Assembly (NCBI RefSeq): GCF_036388275.1
Contig: NZ_DASVSF010000098.1
Span: 1-64,000 of the forward strand
Reading direction: 5' to 3'
DNA: 64,000 nucleotides
Source: Longimicrobium sp.
GTDB taxonomy: Bacteria; Gemmatimonadota; Gemmatimonadetes; Longimicrobiales; Longimicrobiaceae
Each line of letters begins with the position of its first letter. Positions within the stretch are counted from its first letter, which is position 1. Both the position numbers and the translations under genes were made by a program. Shown here piece by piece: positions 8,761-17,025 of the stretch. The notes under the pieces are model-generated. The model ran no database searches, was not told the origin of the DNA, and saw nothing but the letters and a program-made list of their open reading frames with translations.

Positions 8761-9645
8761 TCAGTGGCAGTCGCCGCGGCCGCGGTCCTCGAAGCGGCGG
8801 CCGGGGATGGGAACGAACTCCCACTCGTACCCGTCCTCGTAAAAAACCAGGCGCAGCACGCCGCGGACGTTGTTGGAAAGGGCCTCGCTGTTTTGCACGG
8901 GCTTGTTGCGCAGCCGGTAGGAGGGGGCACCGCCGGTTCCGACGACGAACTGGCGGATGCCGCGCTCGCGGTCCTCGCGCCCGTCCGGGTCCTGCGGGGC
9001 GAAGCGCTCGTAGTGGTGGTCGTGGCCGCTCAGCACCACGTCCACGCCGTGGTCGTACATCACCCGGAACGCGTCGGCCACGCGCGCCTTGCCGCCGTGC
9101 CGCCCCGAGCTGAACCGCGGGTGGTGGAAGTACGCCAGCGTGCAGCGCGAGGGGTGCGCCTTCAGGTCCGCCTCCAGCCAGCGCACCTGCTCCGAACCGG
9201 GCTCCAACGGCTCCTCGCTGTTCAGCACCACCACGTGCCAGCCGTCGTGCTGGTAGCTGTACCATCCCTTTCCCGCCTGGCCCGCCCGCGCGCCGAAGTA
9301 GCGGAAATATCCCGCCGCATCCTTCGTCTTGTACTCGTGGTTGCCCACGGCCGGCCGCGTGCGGTCCAGGTGCCGGCCCCAGGTGGGACCGTAGCAGCGC
9401 CGGAACTCCGCGTCCGTCCCATGCGGGTATACCACGTCGCCCAGGGGCGCCACCACGCCGCCCATGCGGTCCAGCAGCCGCGCCGTCGCCTCGTCGCCCC
9501 GCCAGAAGCACCCCGCGATGTCCCCCGCCGCCGCCAGCGACGTGTCGTCCCGGCCGTCGCCGCCGCGCCCACAGCCCGCCAGCAGCAACGCCGCGGCAAT
9601 CAGGGCCGCGGCGCAGGAGAACCGAGACGATGTGAGCGGGACCAT
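8761..9645 (-). CDS. Exported metallophosphoesterase (purple acid phosphatase/Calcineurin-like), lipoprotein
   Basis: A 294-residue protein with a lipoprotein signal (ALLLAGC). The calcineurin-like phosphoesterase motifs appear in order: AAGDIAGC, GDVVYPHG, GNHEY, YFHHPRFS and SGHDHHYERF, giving the dinuclear metal site. It resembles the purple-acid-phosphatase C-terminal domain (ALP/PhoD-like phosphatases). Its ATG overlaps the stop of the upstream alpha/beta hydrolase by one base (TGATG), so translation is probably coupled. Likely releases phosphate from esters outside the inner membrane. Confidence 0.9.
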   Translation of the reverse strand: MVPLTSSRFSCAAALIAAALLLAGCGRGGDGRDDTSLAAAGDIAGCFWRGDEATARLLDRMGGVVAPLGDVVYPHGTDAEFRRCYGPTWGRHLDRTRPAVGNHEYKTKDAAGYFRYFGARAGQAGKGWYSYQHDGWHVVVLNSEEPLEPGSEQVRWLEADLKAHPSRCTLAYFHHPRFSSGRHGGKARVADAFRVMYDHGVDVVLSGHDHHYERFAPQDPDGREDRERGIRQFVVGTGGAPSYRLRNKPVQNSEALSNNVRGVLRLVFYEDGYEWEFVPIPGRRFEDRGRGDCH

Positions 9646-10445
9646 CAAGCGGCCGGCAAAAGCGCCGCCTGGCGGATGAAGCCGATGGACAGCTCGTTGA
9701 ACAGCTCGGGGCGGTCCACGTTCACCACGTGCCCGGACTCGGGGATGATCTCCAGCCGCGTGAACCGGGTCTGCCGCTGCACCATCCGCTGCACCGGCGG
9801 CAGGAACATGTAGTCCTCGTCGCCCATCAGGTACAGCGTGGGAATGGGCAGCTCCCTGTCCTCGAACAGGCGCAGCAGCGGGTTTACGCCATACGTCAGC
9901 CGGAACCAGCGGATGAACTCCTTCTGGCACAGCTTCTTGGCCTGGCTGACGAAGAGCGAGCGGCTTTCGCGATGGCGCCGCCGCGGCATGATCACCCAGG
10001 CGAACAGCCGGTACAGCCACATGAAGGGGATCACCCGCTTGAAGGCGTTGCCCAGCCCCACCAGCACGCGCGAGCGAAGGTTCAGGCGGATGATGGCGCC
10101 GCCCATGATCATGCTCTTCACCCGCTCCGGCGCCATTTCGCCCAGGATGCGGATGAGGATGCACCCCAGCGAGATGCCCACGAAGTGCGCCTGCTGGATC
10201 CCGGCGTCGTCCAGCACCTCGACGATCTCGCCCACCAGGTCGTTGAAGGTGTATTCCCCCTCGAACGCCTTGAGCATGGGCGGCTGCGAATCGCCATGGC
10301 CGCGCAGGTCCACCAGCAGCACGTTGAAGTTCTTGCGGAACTCCCGCACCTGGCGGTACCAGATGGACGAGCTGCCCCCGGCACCGTGCACGAACACCAC
10401 CCACTCGTGGTCGGGTGAAAGCATGTGCTTGCGGTAGTGCAGCAT
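9645..10445 (-). CDS. Alpha/beta hydrolase
   Basis: A 266-residue alpha/beta-hydrolase fold protein without a signal peptide. The oxyanion HGAGGSSS, nucleophile elbow GISLGC (Ser), acid Asp in GDEDYMF and catalytic His in SGHVVNVDRP are all present. A basic, hydrophobic cap domain (RLFAWVIMPRRRHRESRS) sits between. It is similar to general esterase/haloperoxidase or MhpC-like hydrolases; the substrate cannot be told. It leads a two-gene operon with the metallophosphoesterase. Confidence 0.85.
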   Translation of the reverse strand: MLHYRKHMLSPDHEWVVFVHGAGGSSSIWYRQVREFRKNFNVLLVDLRGHGDSQPPMLKAFEGEYTFNDLVGEIVEVLDDAGIQQAHFVGISLGCILIRILGEMAPERVKSMIMGGAIIRLNLRSRVLVGLGNAFKRVIPFMWLYRLFAWVIMPRRRHRESRSLFVSQAKKLCQKEFIRWFRLTYGVNPLLRLFEDRELPIPTLYLMGDEDYMFLPPVQRMVQRQTRFTRLEIIPESGHVVNVDRPELFNELSIGFIRQAALLPAA

Positions 10446-10556
10446 CGCTGGGCCCTGCGTGGCAAGTTTGCGGACGGCGCCTGCCCGTGGGAGGCGCCTC
10501 TGATACTCCGATCTCCCCGTTGCGTTCGCGCGGGGGGACCCGACCTACAGCACCCC

Positions 10557-11324
10557 ATGTGCCTGATCGTCCTGGCCCTCGACCGGCACCCGCGCCACCG
10601 GCTGGTGGTAGCCGCCAACCGCGACGAGTTCTACGCCCGCCCCACCGCCCCCGCGGCGTGGTGGAGCGACGTGCCCGAGGTCCTCGCCGGGCGCGACCTG
10701 CAGGAGGGCGGCACCTGGATGGGCGTCACCCGCGCCGGCCGCTTCGCCGCCATCACCAACTACCGCGAGACGGCGCCGCCCCGTCCCGACCCCCCGTCGC
10801 GCGGCGCCCTGGTCGCCGGCTTCCTGCGCGGGACGATGGAGGCCCAGGCGTACGCGGAGGAGGTGGCGGCGCGCGGGGCGGCGTACAACGGCTTCAACCT
10901 GCTGGTTGGTGATGGAGACGGCGTGTTCTACGTTTCCAACCGCGCGGAGGGCGTCCACCGCCTGCACCCCGGCGTGTACGGCCTGAGCAACGCGCTCCTC
11001 GACACGCCGTGGCCCAAGGTGCAGCGCGCCAAGGCCGCCATGCGGTCCGCCCTCTCGTCCCCGGAGGCGGACGGCTGGGAGAGCGGGCTGTGGGAGATGC
11101 TGGGCGACCGCGTGATCGCCGCGGATGACCACCTTCCCGACACCGGCGTGGGCGCCGATCGCGAGCGCCTGCTGTCGGCGCCCTTCATCGCCTCCGACGT
11201 CTACGGCACCCGCGCGTCCACCGTGCTCACCATCGGCAGTGACGGCGAGGTGACGTTCGTGGAGCGCACCGCCACGCCCGACGGCTCGGGCGAAGCGCGC
11301 TTCCGTTTCCGCATCGACGGCTAG
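10557..11324 (+). CDS. NRDE family protein (TANGO2-like)
   Basis: A 255-residue protein starting MCLIVLALDRHP and carrying the signature AANRDEFYARPT, which names the family. Further conserved parts are GGTWMGVTRAGRFAAITNYR, YNGFNLLVGD and YGLSNALLDTPWPKV. TANGO2 relatives have been linked to haem or lipid handling, but the biochemical role in bacteria is unsettled. The Cys at position 2 could become the N-terminal residue after Met removal, as in Ntn hydrolases. The start at 10557 is set by that conserved MC. Confidence 0.9.
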   Translation: MCLIVLALDRHPRHRLVVAANRDEFYARPTAPAAWWSDVPEVLAGRDLQEGGTWMGVTRAGRFAAITNYRETAPPRPDPPSRGALVAGFLRGTMEAQAYAEEVAARGAAYNGFNLLVGDGDGVFYVSNRAEGVHRLHPGVYGLSNALLDTPWPKVQRAKAAMRSALSSPEADGWESGLWEMLGDRVIAADDHLPDTGVGADRERLLSAPFIASDVYGTRASTVLTIGSDGEVTFVERTATPDGSGEARFRFRIDG

Positions 11325-11656
11325 GCAGACCAGTACCACACCGTCACCACGCCTTCGCCCTGGTCCGCCGAGTGCCCGATCGTAATCAGCCGGCCGCGTC
11401 CTACCTGGGTGGCGAACGCCGCGGCCTCGCCGAACATCTCGTCCCACGACTTGTACGAGCTTCGGAAGTGGCGAGCCATCACCCGTGGCACGAGGGGGTC
11501 CGCGGAGGGCGCCGCGGCGGGCGCCGAGCGAACCGCCGGGCGGAGATCCACGGGCAGCGGCTGGCCGCATTCGCTGCACCATTGATACGGATGATCCTGG
11601 CGGATGGAGGCGCGGCAGTTGGGGCAGCGGCCGATTTCGGGGCTTAGCGCGGTCAT
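11321..11656 (-). CDS. Small zinc-ribbon protein of unknown function
   Basis: A 111-residue protein with a zinc-ribbon pair near the N-terminus (CPNC, then CSEC about 16 residues on), a Pro/Ala-rich linker and a C-terminal part (SSYKSWDEMFGEAAAFATQV, GEGVVTVWYWSA). The linker-plus-domain plan suggests a sensor or adaptor, but no family is recognised. Its 3' end overlaps the NRDE gene end by four bases, convergently. Confidence 0.65.
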   Translation of the reverse strand: MTALSPEIGRCPNCRASIRQDHPYQWCSECGQPLPVDLRPAVRSAPAAAPSADPLVPRVMARHFRSSYKSWDEMFGEAAAFATQVGRGRLITIGHSADQGEGVVTVWYWSA

Positions 11657-11742
11657 CGATGAAGGCCTTTCCCGTTCCGGAAACGTGAACCGATGGGGCG
11701 TGTACGTGGATGCCGGCCAACGAGTTTCGTCGGGTGGACGGC

Positions 11743-11774
11743 GAAGGGCGGCACCCGTGCGGGAGCCGCCCTTC
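11743..11774 (-). terminator. Stem-loop between two minus-strand small genes
   Basis: The arms 'gaagggcggc' and 'gccgcccttc' (10 bp) enclose a 12-base loop, 24 bases downstream of the stop of the 86-residue gene. Confidence 0.5.
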
Positions 11775-11797
11775 TGCCATGCCCGTAAAGGAACGAG

Positions 11798-12058
11798 CTA
11801 TCGCGCGCCGCAGAGACGCGCGCCCTCGCGAAGCCGCGCCTCGATCATCTCGCAGCGGATGTACGACGGAATGCGCGTGAACGTCACCTGCAGGCTGCCG
11901 TCGTCCCGGTTCCACACGTAGCCCGCGTCGGCGTCGGGGTGGTAGGCCGTGCCGCTGTCCTCGTCGGGAAAGTTCACCCCCAGCCGCCGTGCCTCTCGCC
12001 GGCAGCACACCCACACCTCGGCCGTGATTCCCGTCAGCGTTACGGTAGGGCACGCCAT
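11798..12058 (-). CDS. Small hypothetical protein
   Basis: An 86-residue acidic/basic mixed protein starting MACPTVTLTGITAEVW. It contains VCCRREARRLGVNFP, and a Tyr/Trp-containing middle (HPDADAGYVWNRDDGSLQVTF), and ends ARLREGARLCGAR. Four cysteines are spread over the chain. No family is recognised. The start at 12058 is preceded by 'gaggggggaagcg', a plausible ribosome site. Confidence 0.6.
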   Translation of the reverse strand: MACPTVTLTGITAEVWVCCRREARRLGVNFPDEDSGTAYHPDADAGYVWNRDDGSLQVTFTRIPSYIRCEMIEARLREGARLCGAR

Positions 12059-12192
12059 CGCTTCCTCCCCCCTCGAATCCGGTCGTTCACCTCGAAACGG
12101 CCCGACAGGCGCAAGCCCAGTGCCGGAACCGGAACGGAGGCAATTCGGCGGCTTTGTTCGATGCGATGCACCTGCACCGAAGCGCATCGTTG

Positions 12193-13764
12193 CTACGGGA
12201 CCGTTCTCCACCGCCCCACCGCGGGGGCCGCGATCGGCTGCGGCAGCGACTGCAGGTAGGCGATCAGCGCGTCCAGGTCGATCCACGACGTGGCGGTCCG
12301 CGGCGCCTCCATGAGCGAGGTGAAGCGGTCGCCGCCGCCGGCCAGGAACTCCGTCACCGCCAGGGTGACGGTGTCGGCATCCGCCACCACGCGCCCGTCC
12401 GACAGCCGGACCTCGCGAACGCGGCGACCGGCGGGCGCGGCGGGGTCCCACGTCACCCCCATCCCCGAGATGTGCGCGTCGGGCGCCGCGCCCAGCACGG
12501 CGTTCTCCAGCGCGGACTTCAGCTGCGCGCCCGAGACGCGCAGGGTGACCAGGGCGTTCTGAAAGGGCTGCAGCTCGAACACCGTTCCCCAGCTGATGGG
12601 GCCGGCCGGAAGGTCGCGGCGGATGGATCCGTTGTTCACCAGGCTGGCGTCGGCCCCGGTCTGCACCCGGTGCGCGTCGGCCAGCAGGTTGCCAAGCGGA
12701 TACTCGCCCCGTCCACGCCCCGCGAACGCGACCGCGGAAGTGGCGACGGTGCGCTCGGTCACCGGCTTCACCCGCGCCTCCCACGCGGCGACGATGCGCG
12801 CCACCTGCGTGTCGGGCGTTACCTGGTCCGCCCAGGGCACCCGGATGGAGCGATGGGTGACGGCTGTCCGTCCCCCGCGGCGCTCCAGGTCGGTGACGCT
12901 GTAGGCGGTGGAGTAGGACGCAGCCTCCGCGAACGGAACCGAACCCGCCATCGTCAGCACGCGGCGGTGGGAGTGGCCGCCCACCACCAGGTCTACCGGC
13001 TCCGTCAGCGCGCGCGCCATCTCCAGCGCCTCGCCCGAGCACCCGGCCGACGATTCCTCCGGCTCGCTGCCGGCGCTTTCGCAGGCGGCGCCCAGGTGGG
13101 CGGTCACCACCACGAAGTCCGCCCCGGCGGCGCGCGCCTCCCGCGCGGCCGCGTCCACGGCCGGCGCCTCGGGGCCGAACTCCAGCCCCGCCGTGCGCCC
13201 CGCCAGCACGATCTCGGGGGTGGTCTGCAGCGCTACGCCGATGATGGCCGTACGCACGCCGTCGCGCTCCACCATCACCCATGGCCGCACCCAGGCCGGG
13301 TGCCGGCGCGTGCCGGCGACGAACAGGTTGGCGGCCAGCCAGGGAAAGCGACTGTCGCGTACCCGGGCCGCCAGGGTGTCCTGCCCCCAGTCGAACTCGT
13401 GGTTGCCGATGGCCGCCGCGTCGTATCCCGCCGCGTTGTGCGCGTCGATGGTGGCGCGCCCCCAGCTGAGGTTGCTGATGGCCGTGCCCTGCATGTCGTC
13501 GCCCGCGGAAAGGATCACCGTGGGCCCGGCGAAGCGCGCGGCGGCGCTGTCGAAGTGCGCCGCCAGCACCGCCGACCCGCCCGCGGCGCGCTGCGACACC
13601 GCCTGGGGCAGCAGCCGGCCGTGAAAGTCGTTGGTGTGGACGATCCGCACCCGCTTGGCCGCTTCGGGCGCGGGCGCGGTGGCGGGAGGCGCGGGCGAGC
13701 ACGCGGCGGCGGCCAGGGCCAGCCATGCGGCACGGGCCGTCGCGCGGGGAAACGAGATCATCAT
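12193..13764 (-). CDS. Bifunctional 5'-nucleotidase/metallophosphatase (UshA family), lipoprotein
   Basis: A 523-residue exported protein (lipobox LAAAACS). The N-terminal metallophosphatase domain shows VHTNDFHGRLLP, SAGDDMQGT, IGNHEFDWG, VVTAHLG and VGGHSHR, the UshA/YfkN order. The C-terminal 5'-nucleotidase domain (about 320-510) has GNLLADAHR, NNGSIRRDLP, PFQNALVTLRVSG and the substrate-binding AVTEFLAGGGDRF. It should strip phosphate from nucleotides in the periplasm, supplying nucleosides and bases. The start at the ATGATG (13764) is chosen because a signal peptide follows directly. Confidence 0.9.
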   Translation of the reverse strand: MMISFPRATARAAWLALAAAACSPAPPATAPAPEAAKRVRIVHTNDFHGRLLPQAVSQRAAGGSAVLAAHFDSAAARFAGPTVILSAGDDMQGTAISNLSWGRATIDAHNAAGYDAAAIGNHEFDWGQDTLAARVRDSRFPWLAANLFVAGTRRHPAWVRPWVMVERDGVRTAIIGVALQTTPEIVLAGRTAGLEFGPEAPAVDAAAREARAAGADFVVVTAHLGAACESAGSEPEESSAGCSGEALEMARALTEPVDLVVGGHSHRRVLTMAGSVPFAEAASYSTAYSVTDLERRGGRTAVTHRSIRVPWADQVTPDTQVARIVAAWEARVKPVTERTVATSAVAFAGRGRGEYPLGNLLADAHRVQTGADASLVNNGSIRRDLPAGPISWGTVFELQPFQNALVTLRVSGAQLKSALENAVLGAAPDAHISGMGVTWDPAAPAGRRVREVRLSDGRVVADADTVTLAVTEFLAGGGDRFTSLMEAPRTATSWIDLDALIAYLQSLPQPIAAPAVGRWRTVP

Positions 13765-13975
13765 CGGAAGCGAGCGGTGTCGGGAAGCACGGCCGGGTTC
13801 GTTTGCCGTCTGGCGATGCAATCGGTACGCCCGGTGGCGCATGGTAGGCGGGAGCATGGGCACTTCCCGCGCGGCGGCCCGAAGCCCGAAGAGAAAGTCC
13901 TTGCGCAATGGCAGCCCCTGCGACCATCATGAAGGAAGAGTGCAGGCTTGGAGTGACAATCCTTTGGAGGCGTTG

Positions 13976-14413
13976 ATGAGCGAAACCGACGGCGGCAGCA
14001 CCGGCCAGAACAACTCCGACTACGTCCAGGTATATCCCCCCTCGCCGTCGCGCGTGGAGGTGTCGGTAGACGGGTACACGTCGGCCTTCTATCCGGGGTT
14101 CGTCCGGAACGTGACGGTGCAGCGGGAAGGAACGGCCGTCGACCTGTACACGCAGGCCGGACCGTTCGTACTTCCCGCGGGCGCCGTGCTGCCGTGGGCC
14201 AGCAGCGAGTTCGAGTTCCGCGGCGGCCCCAACGCGCGCGACTTCGGCCTGGTGATCAACGATCCCCTGCACGAGATCGCCAGCATCGAGATCCGGCTGA
14301 AGCCCAAGGGAACCCCCGTGGCGCTCGCCGAGGGTGGTGAGGAAGAAACGGTGATCATCAGGGACGTGGTCGTCCTCTGCCCACCGAATTGCGCAATACT
14401 GCCCGGCGGATGA
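13976..14413 (+). CDS. Cassette copy 1, soluble protein A1 with C-terminal CPPNC
   Basis: A 145-residue protein without a signal peptide; strong ribosome site 'ggagg' five bases before ATG. It is predicted mostly beta. Residues about 90-110 read VINDPLHEIASIEIRLKP and the tail reads VVVLCPPNCAILPGG. These two blocks are matched by the protein encoded at 15293 (TIDDPNHNIATLQIRLYHED and HTCPPHCVDPTG), so the two are diverged paralogues. The next gene, a seven-helix membrane protein, overlaps it by four bases (ATGA), implying a joint function. No known family is recognised. Confidence 0.75.
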   Translation: MSETDGGSTGQNNSDYVQVYPPSPSRVEVSVDGYTSAFYPGFVRNVTVQREGTAVDLYTQAGPFVLPAGAVLPWASSEFEFRGGPNARDFGLVINDPLHEIASIEIRLKPKGTPVALAEGGEEETVIIRDVVVLCPPNCAILPGG

Positions 14414-15174
14414 CCGCCACGCTCCAGCTGGTGAACGCCGCGCTTACGCTGCTGTTCGGCATCCGGTCGCTGCAGGCGTGGCGTCACCTGGGCGCTGCCC
14501 GCTGGCGCAAGCTCGAAGCGGGCTGGCTGGTGACGGGCGCCTCCTTCGTGTTCGTCGGCGTGTTCGGGGGCGTGCAGACGCTGGCGGCCACGGCGGCCCT
14601 CCATGCGGGCCCCGACTCGCCGTTCTACCGCACGTACCTCGAGTGGAGCCCCGCCGGAAACATCGGGCGGGAGGCGGGCATGGCGGCGTACGGCCTGATG
14701 CTCGTCGCCCTGCTCGCCGCGCGCCCGGAGCGGGTGCGTCAGGTGTCTCTCGGCGCGCTGTGGGTGATCGGCGGAACCGTGGTGGGAGGAACGACGGCGG
14801 CGGCCCTGTACGGCACCATCGACAACCACGCCCAGATGACGGCCCTGGCGGTGCTTGCCACGGCCGCCGTTCTGGCGTCGCTGCTCGCCCTGCTGGTGGG
14901 CGTGATGAACGACGGGATGGACCTGCTGCTATGGTTGGCTGTGGCCGCGCATGCCGTAAAGGAAACCCTGGTGGTAAGCCTGATGGCCAGCCTGGCGCTG
15001 CTGGAAAGCGCCCGCGCCCTGGATGCCGCCCTGATCTTCTGCTGGATCAACGTCGCGGTAGCCATGATCGCTTCGCTGCTGGCCCAGATCCGCCTGCGCC
15101 GCGCCATCGAGAATCGGCACGTTCCCGCGCTCTTCGAACGGCTGCACGCCCTCCGCCGCCCCGCGGAAAGCTGA
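14410..15174 (+). CDS. Cassette copy 1, seven-helix membrane protein B1
   Basis: A 254-residue integral membrane protein with about seven hydrophobic helices: LQLVNAALTLLFGI, WLVTGASFVFVGVFGGV, EAGMAAYGLMLVALLA, LGALWVIGGTVVGGTT, ALAVLATAAVLASLLALLVG, LLLWLAVAAHAVKETLVVS and ALIFCWINVAVAMIASLL. It begins inside the stop of A1 (ATGA). It aligns along its length with the membrane protein at 15684, for example MDLLLWLAVAAHAVKE with VDRLLWFALATHGFRS and AGPDSPFYRTYLEWSP with AGSEAPVYAGYLRFAP. Family unknown; a sensor, channel or export role for A1 is conjecture. Confidence 0.72.
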   Translation: MTATLQLVNAALTLLFGIRSLQAWRHLGAARWRKLEAGWLVTGASFVFVGVFGGVQTLAATAALHAGPDSPFYRTYLEWSPAGNIGREAGMAAYGLMLVALLAARPERVRQVSLGALWVIGGTVVGGTTAAALYGTIDNHAQMTALAVLATAAVLASLLALLVGVMNDGMDLLLWLAVAAHAVKETLVVSLMASLALLESARALDAALIFCWINVAVAMIASLLAQIRLRRAIENRHVPALFERLHALRRPAES

Positions 15175-15292
15175 GGCGTCCGCACGGTGGCGGATGAAGG
15201 CGGATGCACTTGCCCGGCCGCCTGTTGAAGTGCACTTTGTAGATCGTCTGCAGTTCCCTCCCCGCCGTAAAATCCGTTTCCGGAGGCACAAA

Positions 15293-15661
15293 ATGGAAGA
15301 CCACAAGACCGTTTCTACCGACAGCTACGACGTCAGCTTTCATCCCGCGTTCGCCAGCTCGTGCGTCATCGAGCCCGTCGGAGGCACGGCCGAAACGCTG
15401 TACCGGCAGGACAGGAGCAAGCCCGTGGACTGCAGGGGAAAAGGGCATCCCAAGAAGCACACGATCAAGCTGAAGGGCAAGAACAACAGGCGCGACATCA
15501 CCATCACCATCGACGACCCCAACCACAACATCGCCACCCTTCAGATCCGCCTGTACCACGAAGACCGCGTGCCCGGCGAGTCCGGCGAGTACAGCGAAAC
15601 GTTCACGGTAGAGAACGACGCGCACACCTGCCCACCGCACTGCGTAGACCCGACCGGCTGA
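15293..15661 (+). CDS. Cassette copy 2, soluble protein A2 with C-terminal CPPHC
   Basis: A 122-residue protein; ribosome site 'ggagg' six bases before ATG 15293. It is basic in the middle (GKGHPKKHTIKLKGKNNRRD), where A1 is not, but shares the block TIDDPNHNIATLQIRLY and the cysteine tail HTCPPHCVDPTG with A1. Two extra cysteines (SSCVIEP, VDCRGKG) could pair or bind metal. It precedes a B-type membrane protein by 22 bases. No known family is recognised. Confidence 0.72.
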   Translation: MEDHKTVSTDSYDVSFHPAFASSCVIEPVGGTAETLYRQDRSKPVDCRGKGHPKKHTIKLKGKNNRRDITITIDDPNHNIATLQIRLYHEDRVPGESGEYSETFTVENDAHTCPPHCVDPTG

Positions 15662-15683
15662 CCCCTGACCTCGCGGTACTACG

Positions 15684-16448
15684 GTGATCACTCTCACCCT
15701 CCAGACGGGCGTCACGCTGTTCCTGCTGTGCTTCAGCGTGTACGCGCTGCTGGCGGCGCGGCGGATGGGAGCGTCGGCTCCCGCCGGGCACGCCGAGAGC
15801 TGGTACGCGGCCGGGCTGTTCTTCGCCGTGTACGGTATTGATAAGCTGGTACAGGGGGGCTGGGGAATCGCCGCGTTCATGGCGGGAAGCGAGGCGCCGG
15901 TGTACGCTGGTTACCTGCGCTTCGCCCCCGTGTTCAACCACAGCCGCACCTTCCTGACGTTCGTGCTGTACGGCGCGCTCTTCTGGATCAGCTACTCACG
16001 GCAGCTGACGCCCCGGCAGCGCATGGTGGCGTACGGGGTTGCCGCGGCCACGCTGGGATTGGGGGGGACGTATGGATATTTCGAGGGATCGCTGCAGGCG
16101 GGCCGCCACTACACCGCGACAGCCATCCTCGACGCGGGCGGGTTCATCGTGCTGGCGGCTCTGCTGTTCGTGCTGATGCTGCGCGAGACGGTCGACCGCC
16201 TGCTGTGGTTCGCCCTGGCGACCCATGGCTTCCGGTCGATATTCGGCGTGATCTTCCTGGCCGCCCTGGCCTGGGCCGATACGCCGGGAGGGTGGACGCC
16301 CCCCTTCTGGTCGATCGAGTTCTGCCGCCTTCTCTTCGCGGGGATGATGGCGTGGTTCGCGTACCAGCGGTACCGGCACGCGGAGCACCGCCAGCCGGTG
16401 CCGGGGCTGCTCCAGACGAGGCCGAAGCCCCGCCCCTCGTTCGGGTAG
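15684..16448 (+). CDS. Cassette copy 2, seven-helix membrane protein B2
   Basis: A 254-residue membrane protein starting at GTG 15684. Helices include LQTGVTLFLLCFSVYALLA, WYAAGLFFAVYGI, TFLTFVLYGALFWISYS, MVAYGVAAATLGLGGTYGYF, ILDAGGFIVLAALLFVLML, LLWFALATHGFRSIFGVIFL and CRLLFAGMMAWFAYQRY. It has the same length and topology as B1, and the conserved His of the sixth helix (AVAAHAVKE / ALATHGFRS) is kept. The basic C-terminal tail (RYRHAEHRQ) should face the cytoplasm. A strong terminator follows, closing the four-gene unit. Confidence 0.72.
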   Translation: MITLTLQTGVTLFLLCFSVYALLAARRMGASAPAGHAESWYAAGLFFAVYGIDKLVQGGWGIAAFMAGSEAPVYAGYLRFAPVFNHSRTFLTFVLYGALFWISYSRQLTPRQRMVAYGVAAATLGLGGTYGYFEGSLQAGRHYTATAILDAGGFIVLAALLFVLMLRETVDRLLWFALATHGFRSIFGVIFLAALAWADTPGGWTPPFWSIEFCRLLFAGMMAWFAYQRYRHAEHRQPVPGLLQTRPKPRPSFG

Positions 16449-16467
16449 CGCTTCCTTGGAATATTCG

Positions 16468-16499
16468 ATCAGGCCCGGTTCACCGGGCCTGATTTCTTT
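16468..16499 (+). terminator. Rho-independent terminator closing the duplicated cassette
   Basis: A perfect 11-bp stem (16468-16478 with 16483-16493) has a ttca loop and a 'ttctttc' tract, directly after the B2 gene. Confidence 0.85.
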
Positions 16500-16567
16500 C
16501 GGGTCTGCCGCCGTGACACGATGGGCTGCATCGAAGGCCGGCAATCGTTGCCGGTAGGCGCCGGGGC

Positions 16568-16948
16568 TTACTCCACCCGCGGCGAGTCGTGGACGGGGGT
16601 CACGTGCACCATGGGTGGGCTGCGGTCGCCCTCGGGGCCCACGATGAAGTCGTACAGGTAGCCGGGACCCTGCAGCGCCGCCACCTCGTCGGGCCCGATG
16701 CCCAGCTCGCCCTGCCCGCCGACCACCCGGATGGCGCGCCCGGCCTGCACCTCGCGGGCGGTGAACAGCTCGGCCATGTACAACGCCCCCGGCGACCCCT
16801 GCCGGATCAGCGTGGGCGAGGTTTCCTCGATGAACGCCGCCAGCCGGTCCATCACCCCGTCGGCGCCGGTGGGCTGGCCGTGCTCGGTTCTCACCAGGGC
16901 CGCCACCCGCCGCCCCGCCTCGGTGAACTGGATCAATCCGTACGCCAT
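16568..16948 (-). CDS. Hypothetical protein
   Basis: A 126-residue cytoplasmic protein, MAYGLIQFTEAGRRVAAL onwards. It has an alpha-rich middle (ADGVMDRLAAFIEE) and a beta-rich end (AGRAIRVVGGQGELGIGPDE, GYLYDFIVGPEGDRSPPMV). The start at 16948 has a plausible ribosome site ('ggag'). It sits downstream of the DUF2254 gene on the same strand, about 80 bases apart. No family is recognised. Confidence 0.6.
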   Translation of the reverse strand: MAYGLIQFTEAGRRVAALVRTEHGQPTGADGVMDRLAAFIEETSPTLIRQGSPGALYMAELFTAREVQAGRAIRVVGGQGELGIGPDEVAALQGPGYLYDFIVGPEGDRSPPMVHVTPVHDSPRVE

Positions 16949-17025
16949 CCGCTTTCTCCGCTGGTTTCGTGAAAGGGCCCGGCGCGTTGCAACGGTCGGG
17001 CCTGGGCGGCGCGGCGGGCGGAACG

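Noticed and set aside
15194..15292. Upstream extension of A2 to an ATG at 15194
   Set aside because: The strong 'ggagg' ribosome site just before 15293 and the unalignable extra residues favour the shorter start.
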